Positions 23,127-35,000 of a stretch of 64,000 bases of DNA are shown one piece after another (positions within the stretch are counted from its first letter, which is position 1; every line of letters begins with the position of its first letter). The stretch is from Acorus gramineus. Its lineage: Eukaryota; Streptophyta; Magnoliopsida; Acorales; Acoraceae. Below the pieces are notes generated by a model. That model was given only the letters and a program-made list of their open reading frames with translations, searched no databases and was not told where the DNA came from. The position numbers were made by a program, and so were the translations under genes. The stretch lies in the NCBI GenBank assembly GCA_030737835.1, contig CM060852.1, forward strand, positions 24,123,185-24,187,184, written 5' to 3'.

Positions 23127-23604
23127 TAAGCCTATCAATCAGACGGATACGGATCGAATATACTAATATTCATATCTTAACTTTCAGATTCCCATATGGA
23201 TATTAATTTTCGGATTCGGATCCTTTCGGATACAGATATTTTTTGAATAATTGACATATTTAAATATTAACATTAATTTAAATAATTAAATGACATTTTA
23301 AAGAGATGTCAAAATTAAAATTGAGATTTTTTAAGTTTATTCTCTTTTTCAGATATTATACATTGAAAATTTAATAATATTATAATATATTATCAATGTA
23401 TTTAATCATACAAGATAACAATACGGGTAATGTATAGTTCAAATATATATATTTTTATAATATATGTCAGATACGGATATTTTTTGGATCGGATAGACTG
23501 ATATCCATATCCGTACTCCGGATCTTTAAATATCTGATATTTCTGATTTTTTAGATACGAATTCGGATCGAATTCGGATTTTTTTCGGATAATTGACATA
23601 CTTA
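23127..23604. mobile_element. hAT MITE upstream of TPC1
   Basis: The left end TAAGCCTATCAAT and the inverted right end TAAGTATGTCAAT pair, with GGATACGGATCGAAT-type subterminal motifs on both sides. The flanks GGACACAA (23119-23126) and GAACACAA (23605-23612) match at 7 of 8 bases, consistent with a hAT duplication that has since mutated. Confidence 0.8.
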
Positions 23605-23664
23605 GAACACAACATTTGATTAACCGTTGTTGGTCTAACGGTCCCTTATTATCAAATTTTTTGA

Positions 23665-24085
23665 AAGGAAAACATCCATATAACTCCCTGTGAACTTCCT
23701 GATGCCTTTTCCAGAAGTTCATACAACCCCCTAGATAACATCTATTTAAATCAAAATACCTCCTTGAGTTAAATTTTCGTCGACCAATTAGGATTATTTT
23801 ATGTGATTAACTCTAGTTGAAAAATACAAAAAATCCTCTCGAAACGACAATTTTACTCATCTAGATAGAGTTCTATAATCTATCAAGAAAAGTAAAATCA
23901 TTATTTACAGAGGGTTTTCCACATTTTTAATAAATTGTAGGGGTTTTTGGTATACTGTATTTTTGTAAATATTAACCAAATGAAATATTAGTAAAATATT
24001 CATTCATTTATCAATGGAAGTTTAACTCAGGAGATTATTTAATATGGACTTTTGGAAAGTCAGGGGATTACATGGATTCTAGACA
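23665..24085. repeat. Foldback remnant
   Basis: AACATCCATATAACTCCCTGTGAACTTCCTGA at the left and its diverged inverse (GGACTTTTGGAAAGTCAGGGGATTACATGGA) at the right enclose inner AAAATCATT / GATTTT stretches. It resembles the 9841-11163 element in style but is shorter and more decayed. A run of G follows at 24095-24113. Confidence 0.55.
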
Positions 24086-24418
24086 ATTTACCGGGGGAGG
24101 GGGGGGGGGGGTTGCCTTTTTAAAATTATGTTTGGGGTTGGGGTTGCCTATAAATGGAGGCCCTGACACAGCATCTCTCCATCCACAAATACCAACCAGA
24201 ATACATCCTTCTCTCAACCAAATTTCCTGCTCTCTAAAATTTTTAAAGCTCTCTCTCTCAAGTGTGGAGCAAGTGGTGGACTCACTGAATCTTCTTGATC
24301 TCTCTCTCTCTGCTGCCTGGTTCTACAGAAGTTCTATTACTCTCTATTTGTTAAATTGGTGCACACTTTCTGTCTCTTATTTTATTTGTAGTAGTTAGTT
24401 GTATATCTGGTAATTGCA

Positions 24419-26453
24419 ATGGATTCTTCTGGATCTCCTGCTCATCCTCACTCTCCCTCTGCACAATACAAATTCATCATCATCTTTTACTAGTGCAATG
24501 GCTACATCATCTAGAAAAGTAAAATCTACTATTTGGAATTTTTTTGAAGTAGTTGAAATTATAGAAAATGGAAGAAAGGTTCAAAAAGAAAAATGTTGCA
24601 TGTGTAATGAACTTTTGAGTGTTTTTTCATATCGAGGAACTAGTCATCTTAACCGACATAAATCTAAATGTCTTGTAAATAATAATATTGATATTAGAGA
24701 TCAAATGCTACTTAATGAAGATATGGGTGAAAATTTAACTACTTATAATTATGATGAATCACGTGCACGTCAAGAAATTCTAGATTATATGATAAGAGCC
24801 GAACAACCAATTACTTTTATAGAAAAATATGATTTTACTGGAATGGTACAAAGAGGATTTGTTCCAAAATATAAAGGTTTTTCTGCTTCAACTGTTAAAA
24901 GAGACGTAATACAATGTCTTATAGCTGAAAAGAAAAAATTAAAATCTTTTTTTCAAAATTAAGAAGGAAAGATTTCTTTATCTTCCGAGTCATGGACATC
25001 TATTCAAAATATTAGCTTTTTATCAATAATTGTACATTATATAGATGAAGAACGGAAATTAAATAAAAAAATAATATCTTTCAAAATGATTGAAACTATG
25101 TGGATTAATAATTGCAAATGCTTTGAATGATGAATTAATAAGTTGGGGGTTCAAAAAAAGATTTTTTCAATTACATTAGATAATGCTTCACATAAAGCCG
25201 TAGTTGAAGATATTTTAAAACGTTATTTAATTTTAAAGCCGATCCAAAGTGATTTATTTCGTGTACATTGTTGTGCGCATATTTTAAACTTAACTGTAAA
25301 AGATGTTTTATCGCTTATATCACATTCAATTCAAAAATATAAAAGACATAATACATAATATTAATTTTTCTCAAACTAGACATGAATTATATTTTAAATG
25401 TTGTAAAAATTCATCTATGAGAAGAAAGAATATTAATAATGATATACCTCACAGTTGGAATTCCACTTATAATCTTTTAAAAATTGCTACAAAGTATAAA
25501 AGGGTTTTAAATTTATATGTTGAACAATTAAAATACAATGTTTGGCATTGTCATTTATCTCCCCCTACAGATTATGATTGGACAATGGTTGAAATTGTTA
25601 GAGATTTACTGGAAGTTTTTGAAAAATCAACAAGAATATTTTGTGGTGTATATTATCCAACTTCTTCTCTTGTAATTATCCAGTTAGTAGATATTTGTTT
25701 GACATTGAATAATTATTGTGATAGTTTTGAGTTTCAAGATGTGTTGAATACAATTAAAGCAAACTTTGATAAATATTGGGGAACAATCCCTTTAATATAT
25801 TCTTTTGCTGTTGTTTTAGATCCTCGGCTTAAAATTGATGCATTAGAGGGATGGTTAGGAGTTATATATGATGGAGATAATGATAAAGTTTAAAATAATA
25901 TTAATTTTGTAAGGTCTAAATTATTTGAATTATATGAATATTATAAAACTATTTTAGGGGTAGAACGAACAATAAACACAATGCACTCTGCAAGCTCCTC
26001 TTCTTCCTCATCTCGTGTAGATGTAGTAGCTCTTGCATATATTAAAAGTAGAAGAATGGCATCTACTTCTTCTACGGCAAATATATCTGATTTACAATAT
26101 TATCTTGATCAACCATTTCTTGATATATATGATAATGATGAATTACATTTTATCATGGTGGAAAGCACAAAATTCAAGATATCATGTGTTTTCTATGATG
26201 TCTTGTGATATACTAACAATTCCAGTATCTACAGTTGCATCAAAAGCTGCGTTTAGTGTAGATGGTCATGTTATCTCAGAAAATATGAATAATTTGGGTG
26301 AAGACATTATTGAAGCATTTATTTGCTTAAAATATTGAAACTCAACAAATGCAAGAACGCAAGAAACTGCACGAGAATTTGAACTTGCAGATGAATTGGC
26401 CAACATGCGTCTATCAAGACCCTCATGGATAGATGACAGCTCTCCTGAAGAAT
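24419..26453 (+). pseudogene. Decayed hAT transposase (BED zinc finger)
   Basis: Plus-strand hAT transposase broken into several frames. The natural start appears to be ATG at 24419 (MDSSGSPAHPHSPS), with a frameshift before MATSSRKVKS. A BED-type zinc finger follows (TIWNFFEVVE...KCCMCNELL...HLNRHKSKC, about 24520-24670). A stop lies at 24960, after which the frame resumes (WTSIQNISFLSIIVHYIDEE). Further conserved blocks are ITLDNAS at about 25170, HSWNSTYNLLKIATKYKRV at about 25450 and the hATC dimerisation block (ILTIPVSTVASKAAFS) at about 26215. At least four frame breaks are present. A TATA-like CCTATAAATGG lies at 24148. I could not define its terminal inverted repeats. Confidence 0.9.
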
Positions 26454-29400
26454 AAAAATTTATTGTTTTTAATTTTATGTATTTTTGTTTGAGCTGAGAT
26501 TGAGATAAAAAAAAAATGATGTACATATAAACTAGTAATGCAATTTCTCACTTTTTCATTACCTTTTCTTTTCAGAAAAATCATATAAATGTAAAGATTT
26601 TTTTTCAACAATAAATGTAACACATTCAACCAATCGGTTTTACATTTTTAGGATTCTAAATTTCATGAATGTACAAAAAAAAATTGCAAAAATACTTTAG
26701 GCTCGTGGGCCCCAACTATTGATAATGTGTCTGAGAATTATAAGAATTGGGATGTATTGATAATGTGTATGATGATCTTCAATTATGCTCCCACCCTCAC
26801 CATAAAGGTTTTTACATGCATTTTAATAGCTTGAACACTGATTATAAAGAGAAAATAACGGTTGAAGCATAAAGAAAATACAAAATTTTCATTGATTATA
26901 AAGAGAAAGTTGACAAACAGTTAAAAATGAAGCTTCTTTTTACTGTTACAGCGACTGAATTTTTCATTATCATAGCTTCAAAACCCAGCGATTAACTCTC
27001 ACTCACTCAAGACTGCAAGTTGGGTGAATTGATCATTTGATCTGGTTGGAACTTAACCCTAATTTGATCCTGAGGAGGTTAACTCAGATCCTACCCTCAG
27101 ATTAATGTATTGTTTAGGTTTGAATTTGGTCCTGGATAATACACTCATGACTCACCCCATCCAATTCGTGTTGGATCCCAATTAACTCATCTTTCAATCC
27201 AAAGTCCAATCCAAATTGATATAGGTTGTCCTGAATCCAAATTGAGGGGAAATTCAAACTTTTCATCATAGGTTTATACCACTGGAATCCACTGGAAGAA
27301 ACACATCCTGATGATAAGGTAATAAAAAATCCAAAACAAAACAAAACAACACATAACACAGCCACCTTTATTCATTGAGCTATGTTACACTCACATCTTT
27401 TTGTATACACCTTATTAGAATTATTTTTTTTCATATTTTCTAAAATTATATCAAGGAAATATATGCTCCATCTTTTATAAAAATGCATACCTCACTAAAT
27501 GAGATATATGATTTTTTAAAATAATGAAAATATGGGCATACTACATTTTAGACTGCAAAATGAAATAACATTTTCCATATTTATTCATGATCAACTATTG
27601 AAGTTAGCACAAAGTCAGTCAGTCAAGCCTACCCCAGTTCAGAACTTGTTCAGAGCCTTCCGCCATTACCACACTCCTAGTTCAAGACAATTACAGACCA
27701 CTGCCTCTGCAATGTGCATTCCCCAATCCATGATGAACCACGTTGTCGTGTTCCCTACATTTTCAAAGTAGAGGCATTCCTCTCTGAACAACAATACACC
27801 GTTTCTTGATTTCCAAGAGTAAAACGGGAATGATCATTAAGGCTTGACATAGGTGAAACCTAGAAAACTTAAATGCATCTGGACAGATCTAATAAGTCCT
27901 AAGATCAAGAATCAATCACATCAAACTCATCCATCTCCCTTGAAATTGTTATTCCTAAACACATCAAACATCAAGCTTGGGCTTCTTATAATCAAACTTA
28001 TATGCCACAAGAACAGCTACCAATTCAAAACAAACTGAATAACATATTAGTAGTAAAGCATAACCTTTGGGTGTACCATCCAGCAGAGAATAGCGATGAA
28101 AGCCTCAACCTACCAACATTACTCGTGTCAAGGAGGAAAGCAAGTCTAGCATAAACCTACATAAACCCTCAAAATAATACCATCAGACAACTCCATAGAC
28201 CAGCAACCATAGACTAATGTGAAGCATAAATATCCACTATCTGCATAGAAAATAACTTTCTTACAAAAATACTTCAACCTCAAATATAGGAGAATGTCCC
28301 TGGCTTATGTAAGACCTAAAATAGCTAGTCTCCCAGTATAAGGAATCTGAAGGTCATCAGCATTGATAACATTGATTGCCCAGTTCTTAAGAAAACTCAT
28401 GATAGCTTTCGTTAAGAATTCACTCACTTTTAGAACATTAAAATTCCAAAAAATGGGGGATTTCACTTTTCCTGAGTTTTTTCAGTGTGCTAGTTCAACC
28501 ACTTCAGAGATTCTGTTTACCAAAAACCAAACACACATGGATTTTGAACGCCAAAATGGATTTATTTATATTTTTTCAAAAGAATTATCTTCATGCACAT
28601 GATAAAATGACAGCATTTCTAACATTCCCGTATGGCATATCAAACATTTTTAAACAAAGACCTTTTATATAATTTTTTAATAAAAAATTATATAAAAAAA
28701 AACTTTAATATACAATGCCTGTGCCAATGGGTTCAACACTTGACATGGCATGGTACTTCGTACAAATACACCAATTCCAACACATTTTTGACATTGCTAT
28801 CGTTACTCCTTGCATTTATGATATCATCCTATAGCTAGCTACTGCTTTCAATTCATTATACAGGCTCCTTTCCAATTCCTTGGCTAACTATGCAATGAAT
28901 TCAGCGGACAAAAGAACCATGGAATTTAGACACCAACATACTCATACAACAATCCTATGCTATATCATGCACATGGAAAGCATACATCATAAGAAACAAT
29001 TATCTATAAATATCAATACAAAATACTAGATCCAAATTCCACGGAATATTTGTACCTAATGATACAGCTTCCAAATAAACCACTGTAAAGGGATCATCTA
29101 GCCCAACTCCCACAAAATTACTTCAGATTCCTCAGCACTACCTTGTGCCTTCTGATACATAAAAAAGCCAAAATTTGTCAACCTTTTTGGTGAATCCTGG
29201 ACCACAACATGTAATGTAACTTTCAAAAGAACCTCCTCCTACAGAAGAATGTTTTAAACATATCCTTGTTCAATCACAATGGAAGAGGTATTACTTGAAA
29301 TTCAACCATTAACAGTGTAGGATTGGCAAAGAAACTATAAATACAATCATTTTAATCCATCCACCCAATCTAATCAACAAGGGTTCTCATGACTCCATAT

Positions 29401-30240
29401 GGGATTGATGATACTAGAAAGATAAGTTAATATTTCATATTTACTCTCATCACCAATATAAAAAAAAATGAGATTCTAGTGGTTCCAATGCAACAATGAC
29501 AAACAATAACAGAAAAATCATATAATTTAAAGAAGGAAACAAGGTCATAAAACTCAGATCCTTGCAGACTAAGTAACAATCAACTCCAAAAAAGGTAATC
29601 CAAACCATTGACGAGCACACTCTAGTTCCATAACTTGGAATCTGTGATAACCCAACATTCTCAATAATACTAGAGCATCTAGTGATCTTCCATGTCTAAA
29701 TGAGGAAAACTTGATAAAACATTAGAATATAAGACAGAGCCATGCAAATTCTGATGGCTTGTTTCATTCATCGAGCTTATTGAACAAAAACCATCACCAA
29801 AAAAAAAATTCAATATGGGTATTTAGAACACTAACAAACCAAATCTAAGTGACTATAATTATGACATACACTGCAACTAATTAAACAGCCATCTGCATAG
29901 AAGATCAATCTGACACTCCAACAGAAGAAGACACAGCTCCCTACCTTGTGCACAAACACAGAAAACCCCTTTGAAACCACATCTTACTTCATATCATCAT
30001 TTTAATAAAACATTCAAACAATACACAAAGAATCAACCCACACTAACATCTAAGAATAGTAGAAAACAAATGTTACAAAAAGATTCATGTACACATCCAT
30101 TCACAAAAACAAACGAGGACCGATAAACAACTAAATGCATAATAAAATCATATTAACCACACCACAAATCCCTCCGAATAACTAATAAATCTAATCTAAA
30201 CATGCTGAATGACCTAAGATCCTAGCAAAACATTACAAGC
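26454..30240. other. Intergenic DNA, no recognised gene
   Basis: Mostly AT-rich. It holds one MITE copy (27384-27562). On the minus strand two short open stretches resemble exons: 28056-28165, with an acceptor-like TTTATGTAG before it, and 28305-28400, ending in TAA. I do not recognise either. The other small frames here (27114-27365 and 27532-27771) look like chance. Confidence 0.5.
27384..27562. repeat. MITE-like copy (GAGTGTAAC family)
   Basis: It begins GTTACACTCACATCTTTTTG and ends CATACTACATTTTAGACTG, with the interior ATACCTCACTAAATGAGATATATG phrase shared with the other copies. Confidence 0.5.
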
Positions 30241-30517
30241 ATATCACATAAATGCAAGCGCCATCGGTTACCCTCTCAACAATAAATTTGAAAACCAACA
30301 CATATATGAAAAAAAACCATCCAAAATTCATCTTAAGCCTTAACTCACAAGTTAAAGCTAACCATTCCTACCATCAACAAAATCTCATACAGGTCGAAAT
30401 AAAAAAAAAAAAAACGAAATCACTTCAACAAAATAACCAGATCCAGATAACAGAAACCCAGCAACACAAAAACAAGAAAGAAAGATTGGTTCAGATAGAT
30501 TATACTGATCGATCGCC

Positions 30518-30925
30518 TCAGAATCTGAGCTTGGTGAAGAACCACCGGTTCTTGCCGGTCTTGAACCTCTCCTCGAGCTTGGCCTTGGTCTCCTTGCAAG
30601 CGGTGACCTTCTTGTCGCGGGACTGGAGCGCGTCCAGGCTGACGACGTCCTTCAGGTCGACGTCGAGGGTGTACCGGGTCGGCATGATGTGGTTGTAGTT
30701 GACGAGCTTGACGAAGGCCTTCACGCGGGACTTCTTCGCAGTCTTCTTTGCCGAGTCCTTACGGATCACCTTCTTCGGGTACTTGGAGATCCCGGCGACG
30801 AGGCAGTGGCCGTACGGCCTCTCGCGGGTCCCCTCGTCGAAGGACTTGATGATCACGGCCTTCCGCCCCGCGAAGCGGCCCTGGAGGACGATCACCGCCT
30901 TGTTCGGCTTCAGGAACTTCACCAT
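30518..30925 (-). CDS. RPL27: 60S ribosomal protein L27 (eL27)
   Basis: Intact single-exon gene of 135 aa, the usual length for plant eL27, a component of the large cytosolic ribosomal subunit. It begins [20 protein letters not shown] with the N-terminal KOW-type fold ([15 protein letters not shown]), continues through [19 protein letters not shown] and the conserved [18 protein letters not shown], and ends RWFFTKLRF, the invariant C-terminus of the family. It is rich in K and R, as expected for an rRNA-binding protein. The coding region is much more GC-rich than its surroundings, especially at third positions. No frame breaks. The upstream region carries typical plant ribosomal-gene promoter motifs. 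The downstream neighbour on this strand is about 3.5 kb of gene-free DNA. Codon integrity and the complete ends argue that it is functional and not a retrocopy, although the lack of introns cannot by itself exclude retroposition. Confidence 0.98.
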   Translation of the reverse strand: MVKFLKPNKAVIVLQGRFAGRKAVIIKSFDEGTRERPYGHCLVAGISKYPKKVIRKDSAKKTAKKSRVKAFVKLVNYNHIMPTRYTLDVDLKDVVSLDALQSRDKKVTACKETKAKLEERFKTGKNRWFFTKLRF

Positions 30926-31085
30926 CTTCGATATCCCTCTCTCTCTCTCTCGCTCACTCTGTCGATGAGGGTTTTGACGGCGTCCGAAACCCTAGTTTGG
31001 GATTATATATGATTTTTTTCACGTTCTTGGGTTTCGGTAGTGTGTGGACTCGGTCGTCCGAAAACTATTTGGCCCAAACCCGTTT
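30926..31085 (-). promoter_or_regulatory. RPL27 5' leader and promoter
   Basis: On the minus strand, reading toward the start codon: TTTGGGCCAAA (a site II TGGGCC element, plus 31067-31078), TATATAATCC (TATA-like, about 31000-31010), AAACTAGGGTTTCGG (telo-box-like AAACCCTAG on the plus strand, 30988-30996), then a CT-rich leader of CTCTCT repeats. Site II plus telo-box is the well-known combination in plant ribosomal protein promoters. Confidence 0.75.
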
Positions 31086-31136
31086 GTCAAACATCATTTA
31101 TTATTTAATAATTAAAATATTAGAGAAAATGAAAAT

Positions 31137-31311
31137 GTTAGAATCAGCCTTTACAAAACACTGATCATATGTATTTTTAATTTTTTTTTAAATAATTAAC
31201 ATTATATATGGATAAAAATTGTACGTCACTTTTTTTTTAATTGAATAAATTTATTTTTAATAAATATTTTAAAAAAAATTTAACGTCTTACTGAGTGTAA
31301 CAACACCCATT
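31137..31311. repeat. MITE-like copy upstream of RPL27
   Basis: It begins TGTTAGAATCAGCCTTTAC and ends CTTACTGAGTGTAACAACACCCA, with the family AT-rich interior. It lies only about 60 bp beyond the site II motif, so it may mark the upstream limit of the RPL27 promoter. Confidence 0.55.
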
Positions 31312-32048
31312 GGAAAATATAGGTCGTGTACCTGTGTGTAAATAAATAAAATTTTCATACTGCATGGACAGTGTATGAAAATTTAAAAACAATAAATAAA
31401 TTTATAAGTGTTTTAATATATATTTTATTTTTTATAACAATATTTATTACAATGGATGATGACTGCACAGAGGACTGGGCGTATCAACGTCATAGGATCA
31501 AATGAAACACAAATCAATAGTGCTCCCAGCACAGCCAGAATGACCCACTCAAAACTTTCCAATCACCAACACTGGATGTTCACTGCCTTTCATATTAGTG
31601 GGTTCCTGCTGTAAGCCAAAAGACTGGAACAAACCATACAAGACTCGAACTATGTTCTCCCATTCAAAAGATGGAAACCATTAACAAAACAGCAATCACA
31701 CTAAAATGGGGACCCCCTGCTATATGTGAAGGAACAACAGTTTCCAGTCAGTAACTGTTCTATACAAAAAGATCCAACCTGGGAAGACAAACAAAACGCA
31801 ATTTCATCTAACCCACCAAAACAACCTGAGAATGACAACAGTGAACAAGAAAAAACAATGTACAACCAGCGCTTGGGTAATGATCGGGAAGAAACAAACA
31901 CACAACGACCGAAACCACCAACTGGACAGCCGTCCTCCCTCAGATTCTGTCAGTTTTGAAGTTTCGCTAAGCATTGGTCACTTAGAAAAAAAAAATTCAG
32001 AACCTCGGAACTTGGAGAGAAAGCAATCTGCAGAGGGAGGTGATTCGA
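31312..32048. other. KOB1 3' flank and probable 3' UTR
   Basis: About 740 bp between the RPL27-side MITE and the KOB1 stop codon. The part adjoining the stop (down to about 31450) is less AT-rich and probably the 3' UTR. The small open frames at 31700-32125 are antisense shadows or chance. Confidence 0.5.
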
Positions 32049-35000
32049 TCACGTTCTCATCAGGTGAACATCATCCAAGCCTGGTGGGGACTGTGGCCCG
32101 ACTGCTGGAGCCTCAAATGCATTGACGAGTTCCAATACCTTCCGTGCTGTTGCTGCCTTCGAGTCCACATGCAAGTCATTTGAATTAAAGTCTGATGACG
32201 AGTTGCTATGCCCGGCGTGTGGAGGGAGGTTCTTAGAAGGGAAGAGTGCATTTGTAATCACATTTCGGAAGAGACCGGATTCTCTCAGACCTTGAACTAT
32301 GGCCTAGAAGACAAGGAAATGAATTTTGTTGGTGTAATGAACAATCACTGAGAAATCATGCACATGGTCACTAGTTTCATGTACGGCAGATATTCGGCAA
32401 GCGTTCTGTTCAGTTTGATAATTTTGTACATTCGCAAATCATATGGGATGAGAATGGTAGAGTACAAAGATTATTAAACTATATTCTAGATGTATTCTTT
32501 CATTAATATGAAAAAATATATGCAAATAAGTTTGTTGGTGTGAAGGCAGTGACAACGATTAAGATTAGTTTTCTTAAATTATAAAAAATGTGATAAATCA
32601 TCCAAATTCCAAACTAATTGTATATCCGGATTTTGAATGGACAAATAAAGTAGTAGGTTCGGCCGATATGTACAAAAGAAATCCAATCAAAGTACTTTTT
32701 CGAACATTCTGAAAAGTTCGAAGCACTTCTTAATTATGATCATGCATGGCTTGCAAGGACAAGAAAGTTGAGAATTTTACCATGGGGGCATATATGCGGG
32801 TCAAGATACCCTTCCTAACAAGTTTCAAGTTCAGGGATTTGTCCGTCCAAACGATATGTTCACGAAACCTGAACAAGAACAAATACAATGTTTAGGATAC
32901 GTGGCAGTTAAACCTAAAAGTGGATTTGCCCCCCTTTAACATTGCGTTGAAGACATTGGTTGGAAAGTTTGAAGAGCCCAATATAAATGGAGGAAATATA
33001 TTCAGTGCTGGGAAGATTACCAGCGCAGCATTTCATCTTCTTTGGCAGTTGATGCAATTATAAAGGCCTGTCATAGAAATACATAATTCATAAGAGTAGT
33101 CAAGTGAACTGCAGAAAATTCAAAGAATCAAGATAATGTGTCCATAGTAGTCAATCAGTGAGATGATAAAGACAAAATAAAGAAACTCAAGTCACATGGT
33201 GATGAGCATAAGAGCCATATGAGAATCTTAGAAAGAAGAGATGGAATCCACTATGAAAAATGATGACATAGATGAATAATTTCATCCTTGCTCATTGACA
33301 ACGTCATCAATATTAATGCTGTTTGAAAAATTAAATCTTCAGGAGGCTGCAATGGATTTCCTCATGCGTTATCTGCACAAGTCTAGTCAACTGTCAATCT
33401 ACTTTATATCTTATTATTTATCTTATAAAAGGCAAAAGATTGGGCCAAAATATGTTTGCCATGCCAAGGAAATTTCTTAAGAAATCTAATTGAATCCTAC
33501 AACCTATTAAAATGAGACAATGCAGGGAATTACATTGTATAAAAAAATTAAAGAGAATAAAAAAAGTGCTGCGAAAATCTTCCAGCTACCTACAAACCCC
33601 ATCTCTCCCAGTAGCATATATCTAGTGGTAATAGAATTTTGTCACCAACCATTGTATCAATAAATTCCATATTGACAGCAAATAAGGTAAACAGGTAATA
33701 AGAATTCTTCAACCCCTTCTACCTTTCTACTGGTAATTTATTACCAAAGATTTTATGCAATCTCTCTATTACATCAGTAGGAGACTGAGATGCAGACCAG
33801 TATAGAGGAAAAGATTTTTTGACCCATTATAATTCGATTATCATCATAATTCCTATATTGTCAAATTCCTCAGTATAACATCCTTACAAATAGAAGAACC
33901 AATAATATTAAAAGAACTATTAGGTGATAAACAATAGATCGGCATATAAACCAAGACCATATTATTAGGATATCATCAAAATCTTAAAAGCATATTGGCA
34001 AGTAGCTTTGTCAATATTTGAATTTTTTGTATCAGTGGGGAACCCCTAGCAAAGTAAACCTAGATGTCACGAAGTTTTTTAACCATAGGTTACCCTCAAA
34101 GATAATAGGATATTATGGCCAAAATGATTAGTGGTTTTTCTTCACTTAGCTTTGTTGCACCATCCATACAGTATTCATGCATTGCACGCAATTTGTTGAC
34201 ACCACAAGAACTGGGAAGAGCTAAGCAAGTGCCTCAAGTCAAAAATAAAAAATGTAGACAAAGCATTGCTTCTTGCTCACATAGTATGTCTTAAGAGCAC
34301 CATAACTGACAATTGTAAGTTCCAGCATACCTCTCTATACAAAAACTGTTGATTATAAGCAAGCATATTCAGCATAAACTAGAGTGCAATATATTATTGT
34401 GGGAAATCAGAGAGATCAGTCATGCTTGTGGCCTTGTGCATATATGGCTCGGCCAAACCGCCAAAATAAGTCTTCCCACCAACAACTGGGCGTTCCCATT
34501 GGCACACCATATAATTGATAATGTTGAATTATTGGCATATGACACCTGCAACCATGTATAGAAGACGAGCCGTTCTTCGATATATTTATAATTATCATTG
34601 GAAAGTGTTGTTTACGAAAGGCTAATTTGTATTTTACAATACAGAAAGTAAAAAACCACCACCCACACGTTAAGAGGATCTGGTTGCAGTATAGATGGTG
34701 CTGGATGGTATGATATTTTACAATACGGAAAGTAAAAAACCACCACCCATACGTTAAGAGGATCTGGTTGCAGTATAGATGGTGCTGGATGGTATGATAT
34801 TTTACAATACAGAAAGTAAAAAACCACCACCCATACGTTAAGAGGATCTGGTTGCAGTATAGATGGTGCTGGATGGTATGATCATATGGATCGATTAGTG
34901 CCTGATTTGTTTATTAAATAATTTTAGAAACCATTTTACTTATCCAATTTTGTTATTTTGACTAAAATGGAAAGGAAGCAGATCCCAATGCATTAAAGAA

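Noticed and set aside
30689-31012. Plus-strand open frames over RPL27
   Set aside because: Antisense shadows of the conserved minus-strand ribosomal protein gene.
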